Below, piece after piece: positions 23,960-32,933 of a stretch of DNA of 49,334 nt. This stretch comes from CAYPEK01 sp964409645. GTDB taxonomy: Bacteria; UBP15; UBA6099. Under the pieces are notes generated by a model. The model had not been told where the DNA came from. It did no database searches and was given only the letters and a program-made list of their open reading frames with translations. The stretch spans positions 1 to 49,334 of the forward strand of contig CAYPEK010000020.1 in assembly GCA_964409645.1 (NCBI GenBank), in the 5' to 3' direction. The translations under genes were made by a program, and so were the position numbers. Position 1 is the stretch's first letter; every line of letters begins with the position of its first letter.

Positions 23960-25444
23960 TTGATAAAGAAAATCGAACCGGATTATGGGGCATTTTGCAA
24001 ACTTGCGGCCAAGGGCAACATCGTGCCGGTGTACGCGGAGGTGCTCGCGGACCTCATCACGCCGGTGTCGGCCTACATCAACATTGCGAAGAACAAGCCG
24101 TACTCGTTCCTGCTCGAAAGCGTCGAGGGCGGCGAGCGCGTGGCTCGCTATTCATTCCTTGGAGTGAACCCGTACTCGGTGTTTAAGAGCAAGGGCGACC
24201 GCTACGAGATCGACGGCACCGAACACAAGGGCGACCCGCTCGGCGCGATCGACCGCATCTTCCAGCGGTTCCGCGTCGCGGGCGCGGAGGGGCTGCCCCC
24301 GTTCATCGGCGGCGGCGTCGGCTACTTCGGATACGACGTGATCCGCCATATCGAGGAGCTCCCGCTGCACGCTAAGGACGACCTCGGCTTTCCGGACATC
24401 TCGTTCATGTTCACCGACTCCGTCCTGATTTTCGACCACCTTAAACACAAAATCAAAATCGTGTGCAGCGCGCGCATCGAGAAAGGCCGCCCGCTCCGCG
24501 AGACGTACGATGAAGCCGCCGCGAAAATCGAGACGTTGTATAAAGACCTGTGGAGCCCGCGATTTATGAAGGAAGAAGCGGCGCGCGCGCGGAAGAAATG
24601 CCGCCCCGCCCGTTTCACGACGAACATGACGAAAGAGCAGTTCAAGAAGAACGTGCGGACGGCGAAGGAGCACATCCGCGCGGGCGACATCTTCCAAGTC
24701 GTGCTTTCGCAGCGGTTCTCGGCGAAGATCGACGCGGAGCCGTTCGACGTTTATCGCGAGTTGCGGTCGCTGAACCCGTCGCCGTACATGTTCTTTCTGC
24801 AACTCGACGACATAACGCTGATCGGCGCGTCGCCGGAGGCGCTGGTGACGGTGCGCGGGCGCGACATCGTGACGAGGCCGATCGCGGGCACGCGGCCGCG
24901 GCCGGCGGACCCGTCGCGCGAGCAGGACGTCATCGCCGGACTCCTCGCCGACGAAAAAGAACGCGCCGAGCACATCATGCTTGTCGATCTCGGCCGCAAC
25001 GACCTCGGCCGCGTCGCGGAGCCGGGCACGGTGCACGTCACCGACCTGATGACAATAGAAAAATACTCGCACGTGATTCATATAGTATCGAATGTGGCGG
25101 CCAAGCTGAAACGCGGGCGGAACGCGATCGACACGCTCCGCGCGTGCTTCCCGGCAGGCACAGTCTCCGGCGCGCCGAAAGTCCGCGCGATGGAAATCAT
25201 CGAGGAGCTCGAACCGACGCGGCGCGGGCCGTACGCGGGCGCCATCGGCTACCTCAGCTTCACAGGCCTGTTCGACACCTGCATCACGATCCGCACAGTG
25301 TTCATGAAGGACGGCACGGCGCACGTTCAGGCGGGCGGCGGCATCGTCGCGGACTCCGTCCCGGAGCGCGAGTACATGGAGTCGGTCAACAAAGCGAAGG
25401 CGCTCAGGATCGCGATCGAGCGCGCGTCGGAGGGAATACATTGA
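23960..25444 (+). CDS. trpE: Anthranilate synthase component I
   Basis: Makes anthranilate from chorismate with TrpG-supplied ammonia, the first step of tryptophan synthesis. Its 494 residues contain the Trp feedback motif LLES-x10-S (51-65), the chorismate-binding IAGTRPRP, LVDLGRNDLGR and TVSGAPKVRAMEIIEELE, and C-terminal ADSVPEREY. The intact LLES motif suggests feedback inhibition by tryptophan. The start is TTG with GGAG 8 nt upstream. The next gene trpG overlaps by 4 bp. No leader peptide with tandem Trp codons was found upstream. Confidence 0.96.
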   Translation: MIKKIEPDYGAFCKLAAKGNIVPVYAEVLADLITPVSAYINIAKNKPYSFLLESVEGGERVARYSFLGVNPYSVFKSKGDRYEIDGTEHKGDPLGAIDRIFQRFRVAGAEGLPPFIGGGVGYFGYDVIRHIEELPLHAKDDLGFPDISFMFTDSVLIFDHLKHKIKIVCSARIEKGRPLRETYDEAAAKIETLYKDLWSPRFMKEEAARARKKCRPARFTTNMTKEQFKKNVRTAKEHIRAGDIFQVVLSQRFSAKIDAEPFDVYRELRSLNPSPYMFFLQLDDITLIGASPEALVTVRGRDIVTRPIAGTRPRPADPSREQDVIAGLLADEKERAEHIMLVDLGRNDLGRVAEPGTVHVTDLMTIEKYSHVIHIVSNVAAKLKRGRNAIDTLRACFPAGTVSGAPKVRAMEIIEELEPTRRGPYAGAIGYLSFTGLFDTCITIRTVFMKDGTAHVQAGGGIVADSVPEREYMESVNKAKALRIAIERASEGIH

Positions 25445-26004
25445 TAATCGTCATCGACAACTACGATTCGTTCACATACAACCTCGTGCAGTATCTTTAC
25501 GAGTTCGAGCCGGTGATCCGCGTCTTCCGTAACGACAAGATCACCGTCGAGAAAATCGCGGCGATGAAGCCGGACCACATTGTGATTTCGCCGGGTCCGG
25601 GAACGCCGGACGACGGCGGAGTCAGCCTCGAAACGATCGGCGCGTTCGCCGGGAAGGTGCCGATCTTCGGCGTCTGCCTCGGCCATCAGTCGATCGTGCA
25701 GCATTTCGGCGGCGTGGTGCGCCGCGCGGAGTGCCTGATGCACGGGAAAGTCTCAAAAATCCATCACGACGGCAAAACGATTTTCAAGGGGCTGCCGAAT
25801 CCGTTCATCGCCACGCGCTATCACTCGCTGATCGCGGACCCGCCGACGCTCCCGGACTGCCTCACCGTGACCGCCAAAACGGAAACAGGCGAGATCATGG
25901 GCGTGCGGCACAAGAAATTCGTCGTCGAAGGAGTCCAGTTCCACCCGGAATCGATACTTACGGAGTCCGGGAAACAAATATTGAAGAACTTTTTGGGATT
26001 ATAA
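25441..26004 (+). CDS. trpG: Anthranilate synthase component II (glutamine amidotransferase)
   Basis: Supplies ammonia from glutamine to TrpE. The 187-residue class I amidotransferase has the triad C79 (GVCLGHQ), H168 and E170 (FHPES) and the oxyanion motif SPGPGTPDD. The start is TTG overlapping the trpE stop (TTGA) with GGAGG 7 nt upstream. A longer open frame upstream is only a shadow of trpE. TrpG may also serve PabB, since no separate pabA is visible. A palindromic repeat follows rather than trpD. Confidence 0.95.
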   Translation: MIIVIDNYDSFTYNLVQYLYEFEPVIRVFRNDKITVEKIAAMKPDHIVISPGPGTPDDGGVSLETIGAFAGKVPIFGVCLGHQSIVQHFGGVVRRAECLMHGKVSKIHHDGKTIFKGLPNPFIATRYHSLIADPPTLPDCLTVTAKTETGEIMGVRHKKFVVEGVQFHPESILTESGKQILKNFLGL

Positions 26005-26065
26005 TTATGTAGGCATAAGCCAGTAGGCAGAGGGCAGAAGGGGAAAGATAAAAAGCCGCTACTAA

Positions 26066-26166
26066 TCGCTCCCACGCTCTGCGTGGGAGCGCAGCATTTC
26101 GGACGCTCTGCGTCCGCCGACGCGGAGCGTCGGAAGAGGCATTCCCACGCAGAGCGTGGGAACGAT
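26066..26166. repeat. 101-bp triple palindrome, copy 2
   Basis: Same three nested inverted repeats as at 11031-11131, differing at a few bases in the spacers. It lies between trpG and the membrane-protein gene and could form a large cruciform or RNA hairpin inside the trp transcript. Confidence 0.85.
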
Positions 26167-26255
26167 TAAAAGATTAAAAGCAGGGACTGGCAACGCGGTT
26201 TTGCCGCGGCGTCTGTACCGCGTTTAAGCAGGAATCGAAACAGCGTTTGTAAACT

Positions 26256-26843
26256 ATGAAGTCGATCATACGAAAACTAATTACCGCCGGGGTAGCAGCC
26301 TCAGCGCTCATCATTTTGCCGGTGACCTCGCTCGCAAAAAAAATAGAAGACATGTCCGCTGCCGAAAAGATGAAGGCTTCCGGCAATGGAGACCTAGTAG
26401 GCACTCTCTTCGGAATCGCGTTGATTTTCGGCATCATAATCTTCACCGCCCTCTTCTTTCGGCGCTGGAGAATCCCGAGGCTTGGCTACTTTTTCATTAC
26501 GGTCGTGATCATTATTTCGCGGTTCCGTTTGCCGCACGATCTGTTCTGGATAACGGGGGCGATCGCCGCCGGTCTGTTATCACTCGTTATGGCGCTGTCG
26601 GCATACAAAAGAACGGATTTCGACACAAAAAAGGAACCACTTTATTACCTATTTAACGGCTTCACTTTGCTAATAATCGCTTTCTCGACAGAGTTGTTCA
26701 CGATGGCGCTCGCATGCGCGTCGCTCTTCGCGTCGCTCTTTTTCATGATAACGATCAGGAAGGGGGCATCGAGCAAGTTTACGCAGCTCGACGCCGACGG
26801 AAAAATTCTGGAAGTCCTCGCGAACAAAGCACAGCGCAAATAA
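26256..26843 (+). CDS. Membrane protein of unknown function inside the trp cluster
   Basis: A 195-residue protein with an N-terminal signal/anchor (residues 5-27) and hydrophobic segments at about 46-67, 74-92, 98-117 and 128-155, ending in a short charged tail. No recognisable family. No ribosome site is seen before the ATG. It occupies the place where trpD is often found but has no resemblance to it, so I infer no role in tryptophan synthesis. Confidence 0.6.
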   Translation: MKSIIRKLITAGVAASALIILPVTSLAKKIEDMSAAEKMKASGNGDLVGTLFGIALIFGIIIFTALFFRRWRIPRLGYFFITVVIIISRFRLPHDLFWITGAIAAGLLSLVMALSAYKRTDFDTKKEPLYYLFNGFTLLIIAFSTELFTMALACASLFASLFFMITIRKGASSKFTQLDADGKILEVLANKAQRK

Positions 26844-26894
26844 CGATTCAGCGCCAAAGCGCCAAAGCGCGAATGCCGGAGCCGCAAGCAGCCA

Positions 26895-27689
26895 ATGAGT
26901 ACCCTGATAGAAAAGATAGTTGCGTCCAAGAGAGAAGAACTCGCGGAAACAAAGAAACGCGCGCCGGAGTCGGCGGTGCGGGAAGCCGCTGAAGCGGCCG
27001 AGACACCGCGCGGTTTCGCTAGGTCGGTGGCGGCGCGCGCGGCGAATGGTCCGGCGATCATCTCCGAACTGAAAAAAGCGTCGCCGATCAAGGGCCTGCT
27101 ACGGGCGGAGTTCGGCGTCGAACAGCTCGCGCGCGGCTACGCCGAAAACGGCGCCGCGGCGCTCTCGGTGCTCACCGAAAGCCGCTACTTTCTCGGCGAT
27201 CTCTCCTACATCCGGCGCGCCAAAGCGGTGTGCCCGCTTCCCGCGCTCCGAAAGGATTTCATTTTCGACCCGTATCAAATATATGAGGCGCGTTCCGCTG
27301 GCGCGGACGCCGTGCTGCTGATCGTCGCGTCGCTCGAACAGCCGCTTCTCAGCGACCTTCTCGCGCTCGCGCACGACGTTCGTCTCGACGCGCTCGTGGA
27401 AGTCCACGACGAAGCGGAGCTCGAACGGGCTGCCGCCCTGCCCTGCGATCTGATCGGCGTAAACAACCGGAACCTGAAAACGGGCGTTACGGACATCGCC
27501 ACAAGTTTCGCGCTGTCGGCGAAATTTCCCGCCGGATGTTGTAAAATCAGCGAAAGCGGCATAAAAAGCAGTGCGGACATAGAAGCGCTGCGGGAGGCCG
27601 GTTACGACGGTTTCCTGATCGGCGAGTCGCTTGTCACCCGGCCGGACCCCGGCCGCGCACTAAGGGAATTGATCGGAGGCGGCGGTTAA
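26895..27689 (+). CDS. trpC: Indole-3-glycerol phosphate synthase
   Basis: Closes the indole ring from CdRP. The 264-residue TIM barrel has the N-terminal IVASKREEL, catalytic ISELKKASPIKG, SVLTESRYFLGDL, LRKDFIFDPYQIYEARSAGAD, LVEVHDE, IGVNNRNLKT and SESGIK. These are the standard catalytic lysines and glutamates. It is single-function, with no TrpF domain fused. trpB begins 4 bp after its stop. Confidence 0.95.
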   Translation: MSTLIEKIVASKREELAETKKRAPESAVREAAEAAETPRGFARSVAARAANGPAIISELKKASPIKGLLRAEFGVEQLARGYAENGAAALSVLTESRYFLGDLSYIRRAKAVCPLPALRKDFIFDPYQIYEARSAGADAVLLIVASLEQPLLSDLLALAHDVRLDALVEVHDEAELERAAALPCDLIGVNNRNLKTGVTDIATSFALSAKFPAGCCKISESGIKSSADIEALREAGYDGFLIGESLVTRPDPGRALRELIGGGG

Positions 27690-27693
27690 ACAG

Positions 27694-28893
27694 ATGCATC
27701 TTCCGGACGAAAGAGGACATTTCGGAGTCTTCGGGGGCAAGTACGTGCCCGAGACGCTGATGTCCGCGCTTCAGGAACTCGAAGAAAAGTTCAACGAGAC
27801 GAAAAAAGACAAAGAATTCCGCTCCGAGTTCCTCTATTACCTTAAACATTACATCGGGCGCCCGACGCCGCTCTACTTCGCCAAGAATTTCTCGGCGCGG
27901 ATCGGCAACGGCAACCGTGTTTACCTCAAACGCGAAGACCTCGCGCATACCGGCGCGCACAAGATGAACAACACCATCGGGCAGGGATTGCTCACGCGGC
28001 GGCTCGGCAAGAAACGTATCATCGCCGAGACGGGCGCGGGCATGCACGGCGTCGCATCAGCGACCGCCGGCGCGCTGCTCGGCCTCGAATGCGAGGTGTT
28101 CATGGGCGAGTTCGACGTCGTGCGGCAATCGACAAACGTCAACCGCATGAAAATGCTCGGCGCGAAGGTGACACCGGTGTCGAGCGGCTCCCGCACGCTG
28201 AAGGACGCCGGCAACGAGGCGCTCCGCAACTGGATCACTTACGTCACGACAACTCACTATATGATCGGCTCGGTGATCGGGCCGCATCCGTTCCCGGAGA
28301 TGGTGCGCGACTTCCAGCGCGTGATCGGCGACGAGGCGCGCGAACAGATAATGGAAGTCGAGGGCCATCTGCCGGACATGCTCGTCGCGTGCGTCGGCGG
28401 CGGCAGCAATTCGATCGGCCTCTTCTACCCGTTTATTCAGGACGAGGGGGTAGAACTCGTCGGTGTCGAGGCGTCCGGCAAAGGACTAGACACGGGCCTC
28501 CACGCGGCGTCGATCAATCGCGGCTCGACGGGCGTCATTCAGGGCGCGATGACTTACATGCTTCAGGACGAGGACGGACAGGTGCTCGAAGCGCACTCGG
28601 TTTCCGCCGGACTCGATTATCCGGGCGTCGGCCCCGAACACTCGCATCTGCATCAGACCGGCCGCGGGCACTACCGTTCCGCAACGGATGATCAGGCGGT
28701 GGCGGCGTTCCACGCGCTCTGCCACGACGAGGGGATTCTCCCCGCGCTCGAAAGCTCGCACGCGCTCGCCTACCTGATGCACAACGACATAGGCGAAAAC
28801 AAGACGATCGTCGTGTGCCTGTCCGGACGCGGCGACAAAGATATGGATATTGTTTCACAGCAGAAACTCGAACGGGCGACGATGGAAAAATGA
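27694..28893 (+). CDS. trpB: Tryptophan synthase beta chain
   Basis: PLP enzyme joining indole and serine. It has 399 residues. The PLP lysine is K90 in HTGAHKMNN. The phosphate-binding GGGSNS and the catalytic Glu in ETGAGMHG are present, along with the LDYPGVGPEHS COMM-domain segment. It is the TrpB1 type that pairs with TrpA. It overlaps trpA by 4 bp (ATGA). Confidence 0.97.
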   Translation: MHLPDERGHFGVFGGKYVPETLMSALQELEEKFNETKKDKEFRSEFLYYLKHYIGRPTPLYFAKNFSARIGNGNRVYLKREDLAHTGAHKMNNTIGQGLLTRRLGKKRIIAETGAGMHGVASATAGALLGLECEVFMGEFDVVRQSTNVNRMKMLGAKVTPVSSGSRTLKDAGNEALRNWITYVTTTHYMIGSVIGPHPFPEMVRDFQRVIGDEAREQIMEVEGHLPDMLVACVGGGSNSIGLFYPFIQDEGVELVGVEASGKGLDTGLHAASINRGSTGVIQGAMTYMLQDEDGQVLEAHSVSAGLDYPGVGPEHSHLHQTGRGHYRSATDDQAVAAFHALCHDEGILPALESSHALAYLMHNDIGENKTIVVCLSGRGDKDMDIVSQQKLERATMEK

Positions 28894-29684
28894 CGATAGC
28901 CGAAAAACTGGCGATACTGAAAGAACGGGACGAGCGCGCGCTTGCGCTGTTCCTCACCGCGGGAGATGCCGACCGCGAGACTTCACTCGAACTATTCCGC
29001 CACCTCGGCGAATGGGGCGCCGACATCATCGAACTCGGCATCCCATACTCCGACCCGCTGATGGACGGTCCCGTGCTCCAGCGCTCGTATCAGCGCGCGC
29101 TGCGCCGCGGCTTCAAGCTCGCCGCCCTACCCACATTCATAGAGGACATCCGCAAAAAATCGGACACGCCGATGCTCATTATGACCTGCTTCAATCCGAT
29201 CTACAGATACGGCGTGCACCGCTTCTTCAAAGACATGAAAGCGGCGGGAGTGGACTCGCTCCTGATCACCGACCTGCCGCCCGAGGAATGGGGCGAAAGT
29301 CACGAGCTCGCCAAACAGTACAACCTCGGCACAATCTTCCTTCTCGCGCCGACCACCGACATCAAGCGCATGGAACTCATCAACCAGTTCTCCAGCCCGT
29401 TCGTCTATTGCATCTCGAAGACGGGTGTAACCGGGACGAGCGACACACTCCCCGAAGAACTGAGCAGTTACATCCGCTTCGTGCGCGATGTCGTCACGCA
29501 GCCGGTGCTCGTCGGGTTCGGCATCTCGAATCCGGAGCAGGCGGGCGCGGTGGGCAAACTCGCGAACGGCGTCATAGTCGGCAGCTCGGCGGTCACGATC
29601 ATCGAGCGGCATCTCGACGACTCACAGCGCACGATGCGACTGATGGAAAATTTCGTGGGCGGCCTCAAAGAAGCGCTCAGATAA
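28890..29684 (+). CDS. trpA: Tryptophan synthase alpha chain
   Basis: Cleaves indole-glycerol phosphate and channels indole to TrpB. The 264-residue TIM barrel has catalytic E48 (IIELGIPYSDP) and D59 (MDGPVLQ), loop 6 SKTGVTGTSD, and phosphate-site GFGISNPEQ and GSSAV. The ATG at 28890 overlaps the trpB stop. A longer frame starting at 28815 would run inside trpB and is rejected. Confidence 0.96.
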   Translation: MTIAEKLAILKERDERALALFLTAGDADRETSLELFRHLGEWGADIIELGIPYSDPLMDGPVLQRSYQRALRRGFKLAALPTFIEDIRKKSDTPMLIMTCFNPIYRYGVHRFFKDMKAAGVDSLLITDLPPEEWGESHELAKQYNLGTIFLLAPTTDIKRMELINQFSSPFVYCISKTGVTGTSDTLPEELSSYIRFVRDVVTQPVLVGFGISNPEQAGAVGKLANGVIVGSSAVTIIERHLDDSQRTMRLMENFVGGLKEALR

Positions 29685-29708
29685 CGACTCGAACCGGAGG
29701 GGTTCTCA

Positions 29709-30872
29709 ATGCAGGAAATAAATGATCTTCTGAAAAACATGGTCACGGCCGGCGGTTCGGACCTCCACCTGAAAGTCGGCATGCCGCCCATCATGCGCAT
29801 AGACGGCGCGCTCAAACAGATGTCGCGCGACCGTCTGAGCGCCGACACCCTCAACCAGATGGTGTACAGTATCCTGAATGAAAAACAGAAGAAGGAATTC
29901 ACCACCCAGCATGAGCTCGACTTCGCGTACGGCGTGCCCGGCGTCGCCCGCTTCCGCGTCAACCTCTGCGTGCAGCGCGGCACCGTCCGCGTGGTCATGC
30001 GCATCGTGCCGTTCGACGTCAAAAACTTCGGCGAACTCAACCTGCCCAGCGAAGCGCTCACATACCTCTGCGGCCTGAACCACGGACTCGTCCTCGTCAC
30101 AGGCCCCACCGGAAGCGGTAAATCAACAACACTCGCCGCGATGATCGACTTCATAAACGCCACGCGCAACTGCCATATCGTCACTGTCGAGGATCCCATC
30201 GAATTCCTCTACCGCGACAACAAATGCATAATAACGCAGCGCGAGATCGGCTCAGACACAGAATCGTTCTCCATAGCCCTGCGCCACGTCCTCCGGCAGG
30301 ACCCCGACGTCATTCTCATCGGAGAAATGCGCGACCTCGAAACAATTGGAACCGCACTCACCGCCGCTGAAACCGGACACTTGGTTTTCAGCACGCTTCA
30401 CACAACCGACGCCCCCGGAACCATCGACCGCATCATCGACGTCTTCCCGCCGCACCAGCAGTCGCAGATCCGCATCCAGCTCGCGAACGCGATTCAGGGC
30501 ATCGTCTGCCAGAAAGTGCTCCCGCTCGCCGCGGGCGCAGGCCGCGTACCCGCCACCGAGGTCATGGCCGCCACGCCACGCATAAAGCAGCTCATTCTCG
30601 AAAAAGCAACCGCCATGATGTTCTACGAGGCGATCCTCAACTCGCCCGAATACCTCCACATGCACACTATGAATCAGGACCTCGTCCGGCTCACCAAATC
30701 CGGCGTCGTCACGAAAGACATCGCCATGGCGAACTCGCCCAACCCGGACGAATTCAAACTCAACCTGCGCGGAATTTTCGCGGGCGGCACGAAGGACGAC
30801 ATGCGCGGCGGGCCCGGCAACAGCAGCGGCAGCAGCAGTAAATTCGACGGTCGCTACACCCCCGGCAAATAA
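29709..30872 (+). CDS. pilT: Type IV pilus retraction ATPase
   Basis: Hexameric motor that depolymerises type IV pili for twitching motility. It has 387 residues. Features: N-terminal GGSDLHLKVGMPP, Walker A GPTGSGKST (132-140), Asp box VEDPIEF, Walker B VILIGEMRDLET (E206) and His box TGHLVFSTLHT (H231). GGAGG 9 nt before the ATG supports the start. It lies 24 bp after trpA without a visible terminator, so it may share transcription. No other pilus genes are in the window. The C-terminal tail is Gly/Ser-rich. Confidence 0.95.
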   Translation: MQEINDLLKNMVTAGGSDLHLKVGMPPIMRIDGALKQMSRDRLSADTLNQMVYSILNEKQKKEFTTQHELDFAYGVPGVARFRVNLCVQRGTVRVVMRIVPFDVKNFGELNLPSEALTYLCGLNHGLVLVTGPTGSGKSTTLAAMIDFINATRNCHIVTVEDPIEFLYRDNKCIITQREIGSDTESFSIALRHVLRQDPDVILIGEMRDLETIGTALTAAETGHLVFSTLHTTDAPGTIDRIIDVFPPHQQSQIRIQLANAIQGIVCQKVLPLAAGAGRVPATEVMAATPRIKQLILEKATAMMFYEAILNSPEYLHMHTMNQDLVRLTKSGVVTKDIAMANSPNPDEFKLNLRGIFAGGTKDDMRGGPGNSSGSSSKFDGRYTPGK

Positions 30873-30884
30873 GCCGGTTGAACT

Positions 30885-31424
30885 TCATGCGGTTCCGTCA
30901 AAATCATCTTCAACTTTAACGCGGTCAATTTTCGCTTCGGTTACCGCTTTGTAAAAAGTCTTTTCCGAGTTCTTTCCAAACCATGAAGCAGAACACCATT
31001 CATAGGCCCTCGCATCCTCAACCAACCTGTGATGCACGGGGTTGTAATGAACATAACTCAGTCTTGCCAAGTACGAAGACTGATGCGTAATTTGCGTGTC
31101 CCAATATTGGAACCATACTTTCCTGCCCGGAGAATCATCAATCCTATTAACAAACCTTGATGTCACCGCATGAACCTTGGATATGAATTTGACCAGATTT
31201 TCGGGCTTCTGTGAAATCGCTATAAAATGATAATGATTCGACATAACAGCCCACGCCTGAAGTTCCCAGTCGAATTCTGACGCGCAGTTTATCAGTGTAT
31301 CATGCAGGAATTCTATCTTGGCTCGAGTGTCGTAATAATTGTGTTTCTGATATGTCCCGGCCGTCACCATGTAAGTTCCGGCATTATCAACAATATGAAT
31401 TGGCGCATGATGCCATTTCTTCAT
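30885..31424 (-). CDS. REP-associated tyrosine transposase (RAYT, Y1 HUH type)
   Basis: A 179-residue single-strand DNA transposase. The N-terminus (WHHAPIHIVDNAGTYMVTAG, then TYQKH) is typical of RAYT proteins. The HUH metal site is H64-x-H66 (SNHYHFIA) and the nucleophilic tyrosine is in YVHYNPVHH (Y124 or Y127). RAYTs are domesticated transposases thought to spread REP palindromes rather than themselves. A 178-bp inverted-repeat element lies 99 bp upstream. The gene is more AT-rich than pilT, with which it converges. Confidence 0.9.
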   Translation of the reverse strand: MKKWHHAPIHIVDNAGTYMVTAGTYQKHNYYDTRAKIEFLHDTLINCASEFDWELQAWAVMSNHYHFIAISQKPENLVKFISKVHAVTSRFVNRIDDSPGRKVWFQYWDTQITHQSSYLARLSYVHYNPVHHRLVEDARAYEWCSASWFGKNSEKTFYKAVTEAKIDRVKVEDDFDGTA

Positions 31425-31830
31425 GTCATAATTATATCATATTAGCAACAATATTTCCGCTTTACTCCGGAGTGCGGCCTGCCGAACGGCAACCCGGCAT
31501 ATACCGCCTTTACATATTTTTGATTTACTCTGGAGTGCGGCGACCCGGCGCCGCGCAGTTGTTTTTCTTTATATCTGCGGCCTGGTTAGCGAGTTGCTAC
31601 CGAAAAACACCTGCCGGAGTCGGACTTCCGGCAGTAAAAGAGGCGGGCGTTCCGCCCGCGCTTCTTCAGCGGCGCCGGGTCGCCGCACTCCAGAGTAAAT
31701 ACAATACTGCCTACTGCCGCGTTTTCATTCGTCAACTTCATCCCGACGCTGTTTTATGCTAAACAACAACCCGGGGCTCAAATAACCAACCCTTTGTGTC
31801 TTGGTGTCTTTGTGGTAAATCTTTACTGCA
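31425..31830. other. Gene-free stretch beside the RAYT gene
   Basis: No gene is seen in these 406 bp. They hold a half-copy of the element end (TTTACTCCGGAGTGCGGC, 31461-31478), the complete 178-bp inverted-repeat element, and a GTG-rich word repeat near 31791-31820. Confidence 0.7.
31523..31700. mobile_element. 178-bp RAYT-linked inverted-repeat element
   Basis: Perfect 32-bp inverted ends (31523-31554 and 31669-31700) that contain GGAGTGCGGCGACCCGGCGC. They enclose 114 bp holding two further hairpins (TGCCGGA/TCCGGCA and GCGGGCG/CGCCCGC). It has no coding capacity. It could be a MITE or a BIME-like pair of REP units mobilised by the neighbouring RAYT. Confidence 0.75.
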
Positions 31831-32841
31831 TCAAATCCCGATTTCGCGGCTTTCGCTGCGCGACGGGACGGTTTTAATCTTTAGCTGATGCACTGCTTTT
31901 ATGTACCGCACGGTGCGGGTGCGCGCGCGCATGACGACCGAGTGTGTCGTCGCCTTGTCGCCCTCGAACAGCACCGCGTCGAGAAATTCGCCGCCGGTGA
32001 CTCCGGTTGCTGTAAAGATAATACTGTCGCCCTTGCACAGGTCTTCCGTCGTGTATATGAAATCGAGGTCTTTCTTTTTAAGTCCCATTTCGGCGACTTT
32101 CTTCCGCTCCTCGTCGTCGCGCGGCCATATCCGCACCTGAATCTCGCCACCGAGGCACTTCAGTCCGGCCGCCGCAAGCACCGCCTCCGCCGCGCCGCCA
32201 ACGCCCATCAGGATGTTGCTGCCTGTCGAATCCATCGCGGTCGAGATCGCCCCCGCCACGTCGCCGTCCGTGATCAGTTTCACCCGTGCGCCTGTCTTCC
32301 GCACTTCCTGAATCAACTGCTGGTGACGCGGCCGGTCGAGGATGACAACCGTCAACTCGCCGATCTGGAAGTCGAGCGCTTTGGCCACTCGTTTAAGGTT
32401 ATTCTTCACTGAGTCGTTGAGGTCGATGCAGCCTTTCGCGCCCGGCCCGACAGCGATCTTATCAACGTAAAACGTGGGCAGCGCGGAGAGCGTGCCCTCG
32501 TTGCCGGCGGCAAGCACTGAGATCGCCCCCGGCAACCCCTTCGAGGTGAGAGTCGTGCCGTCGAGCGGGTCCACCGCGATGTCAACTCGCGCGTCGTGGA
32601 TGCCGCCGCCGCCCACGCGCTCGCCGATGTACAGCATCGGCGCTTCGTCCTTCTCGCCCTCGCCTATCACTACCCTGCCGTTTATGTTGACAAGGTCGAG
32701 CATACCGCGCATGGCGTCCGTCGCCGCCTTGTCTGCTGCGTTCTTGTCGCCCTTGCCGAGCCAGCGGCCCGCCTTCAGCGCCGCTGCCTCCGTCACACGC
32801 ACAAATTCAAACGTGATTTCACGCGTCATGTCAGTTGACAT
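31831..32841 (-). CDS. glpX: Class II fructose-1,6-bisphosphatase
   Basis: Gluconeogenic enzyme that hydrolyses fructose-1,6-bisphosphate. It has 336 residues, with metal and substrate motifs VVIGEGEKDEAPMLYIGE, DIAVDPLDGTTL and ITDGDVAGAI, and the lithium-sensitive phosphatase fold GVGGAAEAVLAAAGL. GGAGG 6 nt before the ATG supports the start. It appears to be a single gene with a candidate promoter at 32868-32896. Confidence 0.95.
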   Translation of the reverse strand: MSTDMTREITFEFVRVTEAAALKAGRWLGKGDKNAADKAATDAMRGMLDLVNINGRVVIGEGEKDEAPMLYIGERVGGGGIHDARVDIAVDPLDGTTLTSKGLPGAISVLAAGNEGTLSALPTFYVDKIAVGPGAKGCIDLNDSVKNNLKRVAKALDFQIGELTVVILDRPRHQQLIQEVRKTGARVKLITDGDVAGAISTAMDSTGSNILMGVGGAAEAVLAAAGLKCLGGEIQVRIWPRDDEERKKVAEMGLKKKDLDFIYTTEDLCKGDSIIFTATGVTGGEFLDAVLFEGDKATTHSVVMRARTRTVRYIKAVHQLKIKTVPSRSESREIGI

Positions 32842-32867
32842 ATCCGGCCTCCCGGGTTGTTTACATT

Positions 32868-32896
32868 AAGATAGGCTGTTAGTTGCTATTGCGCAA
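32868..32896 (-). promoter_or_regulatory. Candidate glpX promoter
   Basis: TTGCGC (32891-32896), 17-nt spacer, TATCTT (32868-32873) on the minus strand, about 27 bp before the ATG. Both boxes are imperfect. Confidence 0.35.
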
Positions 32897-32933
32897 TGGA
32901 TGCAAGAGCGGCTCTTTCAGCCGCCCCGGACGT

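Noticed and set aside
24152..25441. Long minus-strand frame across trpE
   Set aside because: Antisense shadow of trpE, with Arg/Asp/Val-rich low-complexity translation and no ribosome site.
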